A stretch of DNA of 64,000 nt from Sphaerochaeta associata (GCF_022869165.1 NZ_CP094929.1:1860001-1924000), one strand, 5' to 3'; shown: positions 1 to 10,025, numbered from the stretch's first letter. Program-made: numbers and translations. The notes: generated by a model not told the origin, from the letters alone.

Positions 1-742
1 TATAGCCGTATCGCAGTAAGGCACGCATGATGGCTTTGAAATCGGTATTTCCATAGCCTGGAGTCAGCGAGTTGGTATCGCGGAAGTGCAAGTGCCACAG
101 AAGCGGTTGTGCTTCCACTACTGCCTCGTAACAGTTCAGTTCCTCAAAGCCTGCATGAAACCAATCCAATTGCAATCCCAAATTGGAACAGCCGGTTTTC
201 TCGATCAGCCGCTTATGATTTGCTACCGTATTGACAAATTTCCCCATCTCCAGGTGGTTGGTGGCTTCAAAGACCAACTTGATCGATTGCTTTTCTGCAT
301 ATACGCACAGTTCCTGCAGAGAGGAAACTGCAACCTCCACCGCCCTAGCAGCATTCTTTGCATTCACTTCATGGGCAATGGCTACTGCAACGGTTACAAA
401 TGATGAACCGAGCTCATGAGCCACGTCGATGGTCTCTTTCGTTTCTTTTACTGCTTTTTTGGCTCCGTCAACATCAGTAAGTGTTTTGTAATGCGGAGAA
501 TACGGGTCCCATGCCTCGCCCCAGCAATCGTTCAAGCAGGAGACACCAAGGCCGTATTCCTTGGTCAAACGCTGATGCTCCGTTACAAAGCGTTCAAGCG
601 TTATGCCTTTTCCGTATCTACCTTTGGGTGGAGTGAGCTCGATTGCATCGTATCCGTATTTCTTGAGTCTTTCATAGCTCGTTTCGGGATGAAGGTATGT
701 TTCATCCTGGCCGAACGTCAGTTGAAAATAACTGTACTTCAT
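1..742 (-). CDS. Sugar isomerase/epimerase-like TIM-barrel protein (3' end outside window)
   Basis: About 247 N-terminal residues are visible; the C-terminus runs off the left edge. The chain has the look of the xylose-isomerase-like TIM barrel (AP_endonuc_2) superfamily: a strand with LVFEATNH, then LQLDWFHAG, then WHLHFRDTN, which in this superfamily carry the acidic and histidine ligands of a divalent metal. Members epimerise or isomerise free or phosphorylated sugars in the cytoplasm. The ATG at 742 overlaps the TGA of the VOC gene (ATGA), so it is the last visible member of the sugar operon. Substrate unknown. Confidence 0.85.
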   Translation of the reverse strand, partial: MKYSYFQLTFGQDETYLHPETSYERLKKYGYDAIELTPPKGRYGKGITLERFVTEHQRLTKEYGLGVSCLNDCWGEAWDPYSPHYKTLTDVDGAKKAVKETKETIDVAHELGSSFVTVAVAIAHEVNAKNAARAVEVAVSSLQELCVYAEKQSIKLVFEATNHLEMGKFVNTVANHKRLIEKTGCSNLGLQLDWFHAGFEELNCYEAVVEAQPLLWHLHFRDTNSLTPGYGNTDFKAIMRALLRYGY

Positions 743-1248
743 GCTTCCTCTGCTGGATATATCCGTTCAGGTGTACGTCTTCCTTTCGGCCGACAAATGA
801 GCTCCAACGTTGTTCCGATGGCCTTTTCCGTATCCAAATAGGCATAGTGGCCGTCTCCGTCCAAGCCGAAGCCTGCACCATCCATGGTTACCGTAAAGCC
901 CGCTTGCTCCGCCATGGCTATTGCAATTTGCATATCATCAACCAAGATTCCCAAATGGTGGATTCCATATCCATGCTCCTGGATGAACTCGTTGTACACC
1001 GTGTCACCATGTTGTTGCTCGATCAACTCAATGCGCATCGAAGCGAAGTACGAAAGAGCCACGCGCATCGCATACTCGGTCGGTTGCCCGTTTCTCGTCA
1101 TATGCGAAACCATGGGCTTTTCATAGGTATAGAAGTGCCAAGGACCTATGCCGAACAGGTTGTAATAGTTTTCTACAGTCTTATCGAGATCCTCGACGAC
1201 AAACGCTATTTGTGCAACTCCTTGCTGTAAAAACGGTAATGGTTTCAT
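739..1248 (-). CDS. VOC (glyoxalase/methylmalonyl-CoA epimerase-like) protein
   Basis: A protein of 169 residues with two beta-alpha-beta-beta-beta modules of the vicinal-oxygen-chelate fold: VAQIAFVVEDLD begins the first and IHHLGILVDD the second. IELIEQ and TTLELICR are strand ends that usually carry metal ligands. The first ligand, usually His, appears to be Gln (AQIAFVV). VOC enzymes epimerise, isomerise or cleave metal-bound oxygenated substrates. It overlaps both neighbours by 4 nt, so it is probably made together with the dehydrogenases and isomerase and acts on the same sugar-derived intermediate. The reaction is not deducible. Confidence 0.85.
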   Translation of the reverse strand: MKPLPFLQQGVAQIAFVVEDLDKTVENYYNLFGIGPWHFYTYEKPMVSHMTRNGQPTEYAMRVALSYFASMRIELIEQQHGDTVYNEFIQEHGYGIHHLGILVDDMQIAIAMAEQAGFTVTMDGAGFGLDGDGHYAYLDTEKAIGTTLELICRPKGRRTPERIYPAEEA

Positions 1249-2294
1249 GGCAGGTACACTCCTTTGAGCACTTTGCCCTCGAGTGCAAGATGAGCTCCCT
1301 TTTCAAAATCCTTCAGGGCAAATACATGGGTTATCAACTTGTCAACGGGAATCAAGCCCGATTCAACCAATTGCAAGGCAATCTTGTTGTGGGAGGGGGC
1401 GAACGTGGATGTTCCAAGTATGGTGAGACCGCGATAGTGCACCAAGTTCATATCAATACCGGGCTTGCTGTCGTTATGCGGCAAGCCTCCGAATTGTACG
1501 ATGCGACCACCCTTTTTGGCCATTTCAACAGCTTGTACGCTTGCTTTCGGAGCCGGCGTGGCGACCAGTATCACTTCTGCGCCTGTACCGTTTGTCATCG
1601 ACAACACAGTCTCTACCGGATCTACCTCGAGCGCATTGATCAATCGGTCAGGCCCGAAGGCGGCCGCCATTTGCAATCTAGTTTCATCAATGTCGATGAG
1701 AAATACCTGAAAGGCACCTCGTGCCTTCGCCAGTGCAACATGAATGCACCCTATCGGTCCTGCTCCAAAAATCACCACGGTGTCACCGAGCGTCACGTTT
1801 GCTTTTTGCTGGGCATGCACACAGGATGAAATCGGTTCGATTACTGCTGCGTGAATACTCTGCATGCCTTGTGGTACCTTTTGGATATTGCCAAGCTTTA
1901 TACAAGCGGCATCGATGGCAACGTACTCGGCAAGTCCTCCCTGCCATTGCTGACCGATCTCTCTTTGGTTTTCACACAATTCAAAGCGTCCCGCCCTGCA
2001 GAACTCACATTCGCCGCAGTAGGCAAGCGGACCTATCGCCAAACGGTCACCAACCTCAAACGACGTAATGCAGGCTTCTCCTATCTCAAAGACCGTACCA
2101 CAAATTTCGTGTCCGATGGTCCAAGGGAATGTTATGTTCTTATGGCCTGAGCGCAACGTCCTCAAATCTGAACCACAGAGACCGCAGGCCTCTACCTTCA
2201 CCAGCATGCCATCGCGTGGAGTCTTTGGAACGGGGACCTGTTGAACCGAGAAAACCATAGGGTTTTCAACGACCACCGCCTGCATCATTTTCAT
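1245..2294 (-). CDS. Zinc-dependent alcohol/polyol dehydrogenase (MDR family)
   Basis: A 349-residue medium-chain dehydrogenase. The catalytic zinc site is seen as [10 protein letters not shown] (Cys) and GHEICGTV (His-Glu); the structural zinc lobe as [15 protein letters not shown] with four cysteines; the NAD(P)-binding Rossmann turn as GAGPIGC. Closest in style to sorbitol/threonine dehydrogenase-like enzymes that interconvert a secondary alcohol and a ketone. The start overlaps the stop of the SAF-domain gene (ATGA) and the end overlaps the VOC gene. Likely oxidises the polyol or sugar brought in by the ABC transporter; the exact substrate cannot be read. Confidence 0.9.
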   Translation of the reverse strand: MKMMQAVVVENPMVFSVQQVPVPKTPRDGMLVKVEACGLCGSDLRTLRSGHKNITFPWTIGHEICGTVFEIGEACITSFEVGDRLAIGPLAYCGECEFCRAGRFELCENQREIGQQWQGGLAEYVAIDAACIKLGNIQKVPQGMQSIHAAVIEPISSCVHAQQKANVTLGDTVVIFGAGPIGCIHVALAKARGAFQVFLIDIDETRLQMAAAFGPDRLINALEVDPVETVLSMTNGTGAEVILVATPAPKASVQAVEMAKKGGRIVQFGGLPHNDSKPGIDMNLVHYRGLTILGTSTFAPSHNKIALQLVESGLIPVDKLITHVFALKDFEKGAHLALEGKVLKGVYLP

Positions 2295-3589
2295 GATTTG
2301 CCTCCTTTGTAGAGGGCATCCTGCATCCTTCTGAGACGATAGATGAAGGTGGAATCATTCAATGCAACGTCATCCTCGGTGATGATGGAACCTTCCTCGA
2401 TCGTGCGTTTGGCAACTGCTTTTGAGCCTATGCCTATGGGAACCGCACGGACAGCTCTCGCCATTTCATAGGTCATCAACTGGCCGTACCAGTCATTGCC
2501 ACCGATATCACCCAGCACTTCCCCGGCCTTAATCGTCCTTTTTGCTTTGCATACCACTTCCGAGTGCATGGCTTCAGCGGTGACGGTCACCTCGTTGAGC
2601 AAAACCGCCTCAGCGATTGACTGCGGGGTTTCAAGATCGCAAAGATGGTACGGTCTGAAATGCAGATAATACGGGCCGTCCGCCCGGGTAATAAATTTCA
2701 TCTCTTTTTGCATACGCTTGTCTTCGGTATACACAATGGCAAATACACCGGGGGCTATCGCACCTGTCGAAAAGTCCACTCGACCGGCCTGTTCAAAAAT
2801 TCCTCCATCCTTTTTCGGAATGAATACGCTGGTCAACTGATCAATTTCAACCTTTGGCCCATGCATGCCGGGAATATCGGGGATCAAACCGGTCGCATTG
2901 CTGACTGCTGCCATCTCAACCATGGTCTTGGTCCCATCCTGAAACGCCGCCAGCATTTTCGGATTCATTCCTTTGCTGAGAGCTTCCTCTCTGACCATGT
3001 CGGCAGTTGCATGGAAATTGATTTTGTTGTTCTTGCCCTTACCCAGCATCACTACTTCAAATCCCATCAACAAGGCTTGCTCATACAGCATTTTGCATAC
3101 GCCGGGCTCATCTCCTGATGCTACGGTATACAGAGAATGATGCGTACGAGCCAGGGTATTCAAATACCAGCCTACCGTGATATCTGTTTCGACATTCAGC
3201 ATGATTATCGGCTTCTGATGCATGATGGATTGATAGGCCACCTGCGCTCCTATATCGGTGACGCCCGTCGCCTCTACATTTGCTTCCAGCCCATCAAGCC
3301 TTGGCATGAGCAGTGCGTCCTGGGTCACGACACGCTTTTGACGGCGCAAAGCATCCTCTGCAACACCCTTGGTGTTTGTTTCAACAATATCACTACGGTC
3401 GCATCCAAGCGAAACCAACGTCTCGACCGCCCGTTTGGTGTCGATATCGGCTATTGAACTGATTCTCATACCGTGCACGTTGTGTATTGCATGGGCAAGG
3501 CCAGACCCCATTTGTCCACATCCCACAATGCCTACCGAGATTGGGTTTCCCGCTTCTTCTCTTGCTCGTAGCTTACGTACCAATTCCAT
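2291..3589 (-). CDS. Rossmann oxidoreductase with C-terminal SAF domain
   Basis: A protein of 432 residues. The N-terminus has a homoserine-dehydrogenase-like NAD(P) fold (VGIVGCGQMGSG near residue 20); the C-terminal ~90 residues look like a SAF domain (KAKRTIKAGEVLGDIGG and RTIEEGSIITEDDV), a module found in sugar-acid dehydratases and antifreeze/FlgA-like proteins. Proteins of this architecture occur in sugar and polyol catabolic clusters, but I know of no firm reaction for this one. It lies 11 nt after the kinase and overlaps the zinc dehydrogenase by 4 nt. Two oxidoreductases plus a kinase suggest a branched or modified sugar or polyol. Confidence 0.8.
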   Translation of the reverse strand: MELVRKLRAREEAGNPISVGIVGCGQMGSGLAHAIHNVHGMRISSIADIDTKRAVETLVSLGCDRSDIVETNTKGVAEDALRRQKRVVTQDALLMPRLDGLEANVEATGVTDIGAQVAYQSIMHQKPIIMLNVETDITVGWYLNTLARTHHSLYTVASGDEPGVCKMLYEQALLMGFEVVMLGKGKNNKINFHATADMVREEALSKGMNPKMLAAFQDGTKTMVEMAAVSNATGLIPDIPGMHGPKVEIDQLTSVFIPKKDGGIFEQAGRVDFSTGAIAPGVFAIVYTEDKRMQKEMKFITRADGPYYLHFRPYHLCDLETPQSIAEAVLLNEVTVTAEAMHSEVVCKAKRTIKAGEVLGDIGGNDWYGQLMTYEMARAVRAVPIGIGSKAVAKRTIEEGSIITEDDVALNDSTFIYRLRRMQDALYKGGKS

Positions 3590-3600
3590 ACAAAACCCCT

Positions 3601-5145
3601 TTACGTTGTTGCATACCGCTTGGTCAAATCCGCAAGTGTGCGGAAATCCTGTTTCACATGACCATACAACTCTTTATATAATTTGAAATATTCCATATAC
3701 ATGTGATGAACTTCGATATTGGGTTCCATGGGACTTACATAGACGGCTTTTTCCTTTGCTATGGAAAAATCCTTGAACATGCCGATGGAGATACCGGCAA
3801 GCAGCGCATCACCATACGGTGCTCCCACCCTGTTCTCAACCATCACGGTAGGGCAATTGAATACATCGGTGATAATGCGGCGCCAGAGCACACTTTTCGC
3901 ACCGCCTTCATTGAGTACGATGGGAGAGTGCATCTCGACCCCGGTCTGCTTGATCAAGGAGTAGGAGTCGTACAAGGCGTACGCAACCGCTTCCATCATC
4001 GCCCTTGCTATGTGCCCGCGGCCGTGATGCAAGGAAAGCCCGAACATCACCGCCTTGGCATACACATCCCAAATCGGGGTTCTCTCACCCATCATGTAAG
4101 GAAGTATCAACAAGCCTTCGCTGCCTGGAGGTACTACAGATGCATCCTCATTGATCAGGTCATAGACGTCCTTTCCTTGTGCAGCAAGCTGCAGTTTTTC
4201 CGCCTTATAGAACGTATCGCGCACATAGCGGATAAGGTGACCGCCTGTTGTGGTAGTAGGAACGGTTATGAAAGTTTTCTCTGAGTCCGTTGTATAATTG
4301 AAGGCAATCATGGATGCATGAAATACCGGTTCATCGTGAATAATGCCAAAATTGCCGCAGGTTCCCAGATTCATCTGGATATCCCCCACTTCTATGGCAC
4401 CGGCTCCGCTGTACCCTGCGTTGCAATCCACCTGCCCTGCACATACACGAATTCCAGGGACGAGTGAACACGCCTTTGCGGCCTCCTCGGTTACCTCACC
4501 GACAATATCTTCACAACGGAAAAGCGGAGGGAAAAGCGTTTCTGACAAACCGATTTCCTTCAGTATTTCAGCATTGAATTCCCGCTTGAGCAGGTCATAG
4601 GCAACCCCGTAGAAGGCGGCACCCGAGTAGTGCGCAGAATACTGGTTGGTAAGCTTGTACGTCACAAAGCCATCGATGGAAAGCGCTTTATGGATGCGCT
4701 TGAAAACCTCAGGCCGATGATGTTTTTCCCAGAGCAGGTTGACGATCATAGGATGGTCATCCAACCTGTTTTTTGTCACTTCAAATATCCTCTTTTCACC
4801 GAGGAGTTCACGTAGTGCATTCACTTCCTCTATGGCACGTCGATCCATCAGATTGTATGCCCTCGCCACCGGTTCTCCTTGCCCGTCCACCATCACCAGG
4901 CTTGGCATGGCCGAAGAGATGGCAATTGCCTGTACATCCTTTGCCTGCACATTCGCCTGAGCAAGAACTTGGGGAATCAACGTACATGCTAATTCCCAGT
5001 ACGTGTTTGCATCGTGTTCAGACCAACCCGGGTGATCGGTGAAAATGGGATACTCTTGAAACGCATAGGCTCTGACAGCAGCCTGTGCGTCGACGAGGGT
5101 GACTTTTCCGCCACCCGTTCCATAGTCCAGTCCAAGTACATACAT
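3601..5145 (-). CDS. FGGY-family carbohydrate kinase
   Basis: A 514-residue sugar kinase. The N-terminal phosphate-binding loop is YVLGLDYGTGGGKVTL; the actin-like core includes MNLGTCGNFG and, in the C-terminal half, LNEGGAKSVLWRRI (the family GG-x-x-S region). FGGY kinases phosphorylate pentuloses, hexuloses, glycerol or polyols using ATP; length and style are xylulokinase-like. It follows the permease by 14 nt and precedes the SAF oxidoreductase, so it probably phosphorylates the imported compound or its first oxidation product. Specificity cannot be assigned by eye. Confidence 0.9.
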   Translation of the reverse strand: MYVLGLDYGTGGGKVTLVDAQAAVRAYAFQEYPIFTDHPGWSEHDANTYWELACTLIPQVLAQANVQAKDVQAIAISSAMPSLVMVDGQGEPVARAYNLMDRRAIEEVNALRELLGEKRIFEVTKNRLDDHPMIVNLLWEKHHRPEVFKRIHKALSIDGFVTYKLTNQYSAHYSGAAFYGVAYDLLKREFNAEILKEIGLSETLFPPLFRCEDIVGEVTEEAAKACSLVPGIRVCAGQVDCNAGYSGAGAIEVGDIQMNLGTCGNFGIIHDEPVFHASMIAFNYTTDSEKTFITVPTTTTGGHLIRYVRDTFYKAEKLQLAAQGKDVYDLINEDASVVPPGSEGLLILPYMMGERTPIWDVYAKAVMFGLSLHHGRGHIARAMMEAVAYALYDSYSLIKQTGVEMHSPIVLNEGGAKSVLWRRIITDVFNCPTVMVENRVGAPYGDALLAGISIGMFKDFSIAKEKAVYVSPMEPNIEVHHMYMEYFKLYKELYGHVKQDFRTLADLTKRYATT

Positions 5146-5159
5146 GCTGTGACCTCGCT

Positions 5160-6140
5160 TTAAGCCTTCAAAATATTACGTCGCTCAAGTTTGTGGATTT
5201 GTGTTGTTCGAACACTGTCGATGAACACTGCCATGAAGATGATGAGCGCCATAATGATGGGCTGAATGTAGATGTCGATATTTGCGAATACCAAGCCGGC
5301 CTGAATCATCTCGATCATCACGGTGCCTAAAACGGTACCGGGGAATACCGTTCCAATTCCCCCGAAGAGGCTGGCTCCACCAAGTACTGCAGCAGCGATT
5401 GCATCAAATTCTTCACCGGAACCAAATCCTGCATTTACACGTCCGATCTGCGTAATGGTGACAAAGCCACCGAGTGCTGCCAACAAGCCGCTGATCACGT
5501 ACGTACTTGCAATGAGACGGTCGCATTTGATTCCAGCTTTCTTGGCAAACTCCAAATCATTTCCGACTGCGTAGAGTTGGCGTCCGTAGCGTGTTCGATT
5601 GAGCACCAGGGCGGCGATCAATACCACTACCAGGAAAATGAATATCTGCAGGGGAATGAATCCCAACACCTTTGAAGTACTCATCAGCGTAACGCTGTCG
5701 GGGTAGTTGACAGCTACCGAGCGGGTGATGAACAACCCAAAACCTCGGGCTACCGTCTGGGTGATCAAGGTGGTGATGAATGGCACGAGCCTGAGCTTGG
5801 TGATCGCGAACGCATTCACCATACCGATGATCAAACCTACACACAGACTGAGCAATACAGCCAGCACTACAGGAACCTGAAACTCATTGATGAGTTTTCC
5901 ACACACCACTGCAGAGAGGTACATAGTCGAGCCCACGCTCAGATCGATGCCCCCTGTCAGAAGGACAAAGGTCATTCCTACTGCAATAATTCCGATATAC
6001 GATGCATTGCTCATGATGTTCTGGAAATTCTTCAGCGTAAAAAAGCGGGGTGCTATCAAGCCGAACATAATGAAAATGAGAACAAAGAGTACTGCCGTCG
6101 AATTTTTCAATGTGAATTTAATCACCTTAGTCCTGTCCAT
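5160..6140 (-). CDS. Sugar ABC transporter permease (RbsC family)
   Basis: Predicted 326 residues from the ATG at 6140, which overlaps the last 14 nt of the ATPase gene; a longer in-frame start at 6167 exists but lies deeper inside that gene. About ten hydrophobic segments. Family marks include LTGGIDLSVGS and the cytoplasmic EAA-like stretch AAVLGGASLFGGIGT. It forms the inner-membrane channel of a ribose/galactose-type (CUT2) importer. A second permease lies on the other side of the ATPase, implying a heterodimeric channel. Confidence 0.92.
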   Translation of the reverse strand: MDRTKVIKFTLKNSTAVLFVLIFIMFGLIAPRFFTLKNFQNIMSNASYIGIIAVGMTFVLLTGGIDLSVGSTMYLSAVVCGKLINEFQVPVVLAVLLSLCVGLIIGMVNAFAITKLRLVPFITTLITQTVARGFGLFITRSVAVNYPDSVTLMSTSKVLGFIPLQIFIFLVVVLIAALVLNRTRYGRQLYAVGNDLEFAKKAGIKCDRLIASTYVISGLLAALGGFVTITQIGRVNAGFGSGEEFDAIAAAVLGGASLFGGIGTVFPGTVLGTVMIEMIQAGLVFANIDIYIQPIIMALIIFMAVFIDSVRTTQIHKLERRNILKA

Positions 6141-7677
6141 TTGCCACCGCCTTTTCGTTTGAGCCATACTCCAAGGACTGTCGGAAGGCTATTCGCATGA
6201 TGTGCTCTTGATTGAAATCCTTCCTGAGGAACTCATGCATCACCTCACCCTGGCTCCATACAATAATCCTATCGCACATAGCCATCAGTTCCTCTACTTC
6301 ACTGGAAATGAACAGAATGCCTGTACCCTCCGAAGCCAATCGATCCATGATCACGTACACTTCATACTTCGCTCCCACATCGATACCTCGTGTAGGTTCA
6401 TCCATAATCAACAGCGAAGGATGCTTGAGCAGCCACTTGCCGATGACCACCTTTTGCTGATTACCCCCTGAAAGGCTTTTCACCTTTTGGTTCTTCAAGC
6501 TTGTGCATTTAAGGTGAAGGGAGGTTCCAATCTCTTGGGCTTCCTTGGACAAGCGCTTTGTGTTCACCAAACGGGTAATAGGAGCCGAGAAGTCAGGAAG
6601 TGATACGAGGGCGATGTTTTCAAGAATCGGATAATCCATCAACAACCCTTCTTCGCGCCTGTTTTCCGTGATGAAGGCCAGTCCGCGCTTGATGCTCTCT
6701 TGCGGCTTGTGTTTGGGAAGAGGCTCTCCCTGCACCATGATGGAGCCTTCCCGATAGGAATCCACACCGAACACCATGCGGGCAAACTCAGTACGACCCG
6801 AACCCATGAGCCCGAACATTCCTACGATTTCCCCTTCCCGCACATTGATGTTGATGTTCCTTACAATACCGGTTTCCGAGACCTTGTTTGACTTTAGAAT
6901 CACATTGCTCTTGATTGTTGAGTGCCGTTCGGGAAACACGTTGCTTATCTCACGGCCAACCATCAGGTTGATCATTCTATGAATTGGAAAATCTTCAATG
7001 GGACCGCCGCAAATGACTTGTCCGTCACGAAGAACGACTATATCGTCAACCAGGGAGATGACGTCCGAGAGGATGTGGGAGATATAGATGATGGATTTTC
7101 CTTCATCACGCAATCTTCTCATGATGGCGAACAGGTTCTCGGTCTCTTTTGCCGTCAACGAAGTTGTTGGTTCGTCAAAGAGGAGAATGTCGGCATTGGT
7201 ACTTAGGGCTTTTGCTATTTCAACCAATTGCCGTTCGCCCGGCGAAAGATTCTCCACAAGAATATTGGGAGAAATATCCAGATGCAGTGAGTCCAGCAAC
7301 TCTTTGCAGCAAAAGCGCATCTGCTTCTTGTTGAAGAACGGTGTCTTCTGGATGCAAGGAAATTTGGAGATTGAGATATTCTCTGAAACCGAGAGATTGG
7401 TAAAGAGATTCAACTCTTGGTGAATGAATTCAATGCCATGTGCAGATGCATCGAGAGGGCTTTTGGGGGTATACGGTGCTCCATGCAACTGCATGACGCC
7501 CTCGTCCGGTTCAAGAACACCACCCATGATGTTCATCAATGTGGACTTGCCTGCACCGTTCTCCCCTACCAGTCCGAGAATTTTTCCCCGCTCCAGCTCG
7601 AAGGAGACATCTTTCAAAGCATGCACGCCAAAAAATCGTTTGGTTATGTGTTTATAACTGAATACTACGTCTGCCAT
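6127..7677 (-). CDS. Sugar ABC transporter ATPase, duplicated (RbsA family)
   Basis: A 516-residue CUT2 ATPase with two nucleotide-binding domains. The first has Walker A GENGAGKST and signature LSPGERQLVEIAKAL; the second has the altered Walker A usual for this family (GLMGSGRTEFA) and signature LSGGNQQKVVIGKWL. It powers uptake through the two flanking permeases. It lies 9 nt after the upstream permease and overlaps the next one by 14 nt. The degenerate second Walker A is normal for RbsA/XylG-type proteins and not a sign of decay. Confidence 0.95.
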   Translation of the reverse strand: MADVVFSYKHITKRFFGVHALKDVSFELERGKILGLVGENGAGKSTLMNIMGGVLEPDEGVMQLHGAPYTPKSPLDASAHGIEFIHQELNLFTNLSVSENISISKFPCIQKTPFFNKKQMRFCCKELLDSLHLDISPNILVENLSPGERQLVEIAKALSTNADILLFDEPTTSLTAKETENLFAIMRRLRDEGKSIIYISHILSDVISLVDDIVVLRDGQVICGGPIEDFPIHRMINLMVGREISNVFPERHSTIKSNVILKSNKVSETGIVRNININVREGEIVGMFGLMGSGRTEFARMVFGVDSYREGSIMVQGEPLPKHKPQESIKRGLAFITENRREEGLLMDYPILENIALVSLPDFSAPITRLVNTKRLSKEAQEIGTSLHLKCTSLKNQKVKSLSGGNQQKVVIGKWLLKHPSLLIMDEPTRGIDVGAKYEVYVIMDRLASEGTGILFISSEVEELMAMCDRIIVWSQGEVMHEFLRKDFNQEHIMRIAFRQSLEYGSNEKAVANGQD

Positions 7678-7686
7678 GATTTTCTC

Positions 7687-8814
7687 CTACATCTGCGACT
7701 TGCGAATGCTGTTTCTTGCTACATCCAACAGAGCAGCTACGAGGATGACTGAGCCTTTGACCATATCGATGATGTAAAATGAAAGGTTCAACATATTCAG
7801 GGAGTTTGCAAGAATGATGAAGAAGAACACGCCGAAAATCGTCCAGGTAACTTTCCCCTTCCCTCCGGCGAGACTGATACCACCGATGATGTTGGCTCCG
7901 ACAATATCTATGAACAAGGTGCTGCCCAGTGTGGGCCTTCCCATCTCCAGACGGGAGGAATAGAGTACTCCGGCTATTGCTGCACATGCTCCACTGAGCA
8001 TGTACGCTGCGATTATGGTGGTTTTTGCCGGTACTCCGCTTATCTCTGAAGCAGTGGTGTTGATACCTACTGCATACAGTCGTTTTCCAAATAAGGTTCG
8101 TGTCAGGACAATATGGGCGATGATTGCCAAAAACAGGGCAATGATCAAGGATCCTGAAATAAACGAACCCTTTGTCTTGCTGATTTGCAAATATGCTTGC
8201 GGCAAATGCCTGATGTTTTCACTCTTGGTCAGATATATCGCCATTGCCGAGAAGAGCATCATAGAAACCAGTGTGACGATAAATGGCGGCATTTTAAAAT
8301 ATGCAACGGAAAATCCGTTGAGAAAGCCGATGAAGAGGCCGACGGCGAGCATGACCAGAATTCCCACGGGAACTGCAAAGGCACTTGCTCCGAGCAAGCC
8401 TCCCTGCTCGGAGAGCAATACTCCCCAAAGCGGTGATTTCGTAAAGAGGATGGGATCGGCACTGCTGGTCATGACCACTGCACCGATTACGCTGGACATA
8501 GCCATTACCGAAGTCTGGGAAAGATCAATTCCTGCTAGAATCAGGACGAACGTTTGACCGATTGCAACCACAAGCAAAGGCCACATGTTTGAGAGTATGT
8601 TCTGGATATTCATCGGATGCCAGAGACGTGGAATGATGGGGGTTAATACCAAAATGTAGAGTATTGTCAGATAGAGGACGAAATATTCTGAAAGCAGCAG
8701 GCGTTTTGCCAAACTTGCATGCATAGTGATCGTGCGGGAACTTGCTGTAAGCGCGGTCTTCTGCATCATGGGAGTGCCTTCATCCGGCCTTTGCTTTCTC
8801 AACGATTGTTTCAT
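7687..8814 (-). CDS. Sugar ABC transporter permease (RbsC family)
   Basis: Predicted 375 residues from the ATG at 8814, chosen because AAGGAAAG lies just upstream; the longer frame from 8847 would begin inside the stem-loop at 8839-8874. It has many membrane helices, LAGIDLSQTSVMA (compare GIDLSVGS in the other permease) and ANIIGGISLAGGKG. It is divergent in sequence from the second permease, so the channel is likely a heterodimer. Placed directly after the binding-protein gene. Confidence 0.92.
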   Translation of the reverse strand: MKQSLRKQRPDEGTPMMQKTALTASSRTITMHASLAKRLLLSEYFVLYLTILYILVLTPIIPRLWHPMNIQNILSNMWPLLVVAIGQTFVLILAGIDLSQTSVMAMSSVIGAVVMTSSADPILFTKSPLWGVLLSEQGGLLGASAFAVPVGILVMLAVGLFIGFLNGFSVAYFKMPPFIVTLVSMMLFSAMAIYLTKSENIRHLPQAYLQISKTKGSFISGSLIIALFLAIIAHIVLTRTLFGKRLYAVGINTTASEISGVPAKTTIIAAYMLSGACAAIAGVLYSSRLEMGRPTLGSTLFIDIVGANIIGGISLAGGKGKVTWTIFGVFFFIILANSLNMLNLSFYIIDMVKGSVILVAALLDVARNSIRKSQM

Positions 8815-8838
8815 AACGACTTCTTTCCTTACTTCAAA

Positions 8839-8874
8839 CGATGCCAAGAGAGCTCACATGCCCTCTCGGCATCG
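8839..8874 (-). promoter_or_regulatory. Intercistronic stem-loop between binding protein and permease genes
   Basis: Two 12-nt arms (8839-8850 and 8863-8874) pair fully, with one G-U pair, around a 12-nt loop. It lies between the binding-protein stop (8896) and the permease start (8814) and is followed in the mRNA only by a short TTTG, so it is not a strong terminator. Hairpins here in ABC operons commonly protect the binding-protein mRNA from 3' decay or cause partial termination, giving excess binding protein. Confidence 0.6.
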
Positions 8875-8895
8875 ATTCAAACACTCATCTCACAG

Positions 8896-9906
8896 TTATT
8901 TCTTCTCTTTATAGAGAACCCAACCCCACATTTCCTCGGCTTTGGTTGAAAGATTAGCCTGAGTCAATGCAAATCCAGGATCGTCCATCCACTTGTCGGG
9001 AGTCTTTTCGCCGCTCTTGATTGCCAAGAGCATTGCTTCAAGCATCAAGTCAGCTTCGTAGAAGAGGTTCTGTACACCTGTAGCATCCAAATAGCCTTCT
9101 TCAAGCAGTCTAGCTGCGGTTACGTCACCGTCCAGGCCGCCAAGAATGACGTGGTTGGGATCGCCTACCAGATTCCACTTGCCCAACGGAGCAAGAACGG
9201 ACTTGATAACAGGGAAGAGGAAGTCGGAAGAGGTGAACAGGAAGTCAATCTTCGGATTTGCCTGCATGGCGCTCTGCAGATTAGCCAGGGCTACGTTTGC
9301 ATCCCATTTGGTTGGAATCTCAACAGGAGCCTGAGCCCAAAGGTCAGGATACTTTGCCATGACATTCATGAAGCCTTGGCGTCTGCCGACAGCATTCGGA
9401 TCTCCGAGGTCACCGACCATGATGGCGGGATACACTTTTCGGCCAAGCTTCTTAGCTTCCTGAGCCATGTGCTCAACTGCTGCTTCGGCAATCACTTCGT
9501 TGTTAGCTACAACAACCAGATTCTTTGCACTGCGGTCTGAAGGAGGTCTGTTGAACACGCCGATGGGAACGCCGGCTTCGTTGCAAACCTTGGCAATCGT
9601 TACTGCACTTTCACCGTCCTGGGGAATAATGATTACACCATCAACACCCTGGGTAATGACGTCCTTGACCTGCTCAAGCTGTCGGTTGGCATCCTCGTTG
9701 GCGTTCTTTTCAATTACCTTGATCCCATTTTCACGCAACGTTTCCGTAATAGCCTTGTGACCGGCTACCCAGAATTCCGTCTCAAGATCCTGAAAACAGA
9801 ATGCGATGGTGATTTCATCGGATTTCGCTTCCTTTGCACCCGCTGAGAACAGCAGTGTAGGTGCCAACAGGCACATCACTACCAACAAAATAGTCAGCTT
9901 TTTCAT
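8896..9906 (-). CDS. Sugar ABC transporter substrate-binding protein (type I periplasmic fold)
   Basis: Predicted 336 residues from the ATG at 9906, preceded by AAAAAGGAG. The signal peptide is MKKLTILLVVMCLLAPTLLFSA followed by GAKEA. The mature part has the ribose-binding-protein pattern: ITIAFCFQDLETEFW, LEQVKDVITQGVDGVIIIP, and VILGGLDGDVTAARLLEEGY. It captures the sugar outside the inner membrane and hands it to the two permeases. There is no lipobox cysteine. A 119-nt gap separates it from the sensor kinase; I saw no convincing promoter there. Confidence 0.93.
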   Translation of the reverse strand: MKKLTILLVVMCLLAPTLLFSAGAKEAKSDEITIAFCFQDLETEFWVAGHKAITETLRENGIKVIEKNANEDANRQLEQVKDVITQGVDGVIIIPQDGESAVTIAKVCNEAGVPIGVFNRPPSDRSAKNLVVVANNEVIAEAAVEHMAQEAKKLGRKVYPAIMVGDLGDPNAVGRRQGFMNVMAKYPDLWAQAPVEIPTKWDANVALANLQSAMQANPKIDFLFTSSDFLFPVIKSVLAPLGKWNLVGDPNHVILGGLDGDVTAARLLEEGYLDATGVQNLFYEADLMLEAMLLAIKSGEKTPDKWMDDPGFALTQANLSTKAEEMWGWVLYKEKK

Positions 9907-10025
9907 AACTTTCTCCTTTTTTATGAATTCGTACCTAAAGACTACCACGTCAGAGGTGGTTGACTAGGGAGAGAAAGTAGACATTTTGTAGGATGTTTTG
10001 CACTTTTACGTATATAATTATGAAA

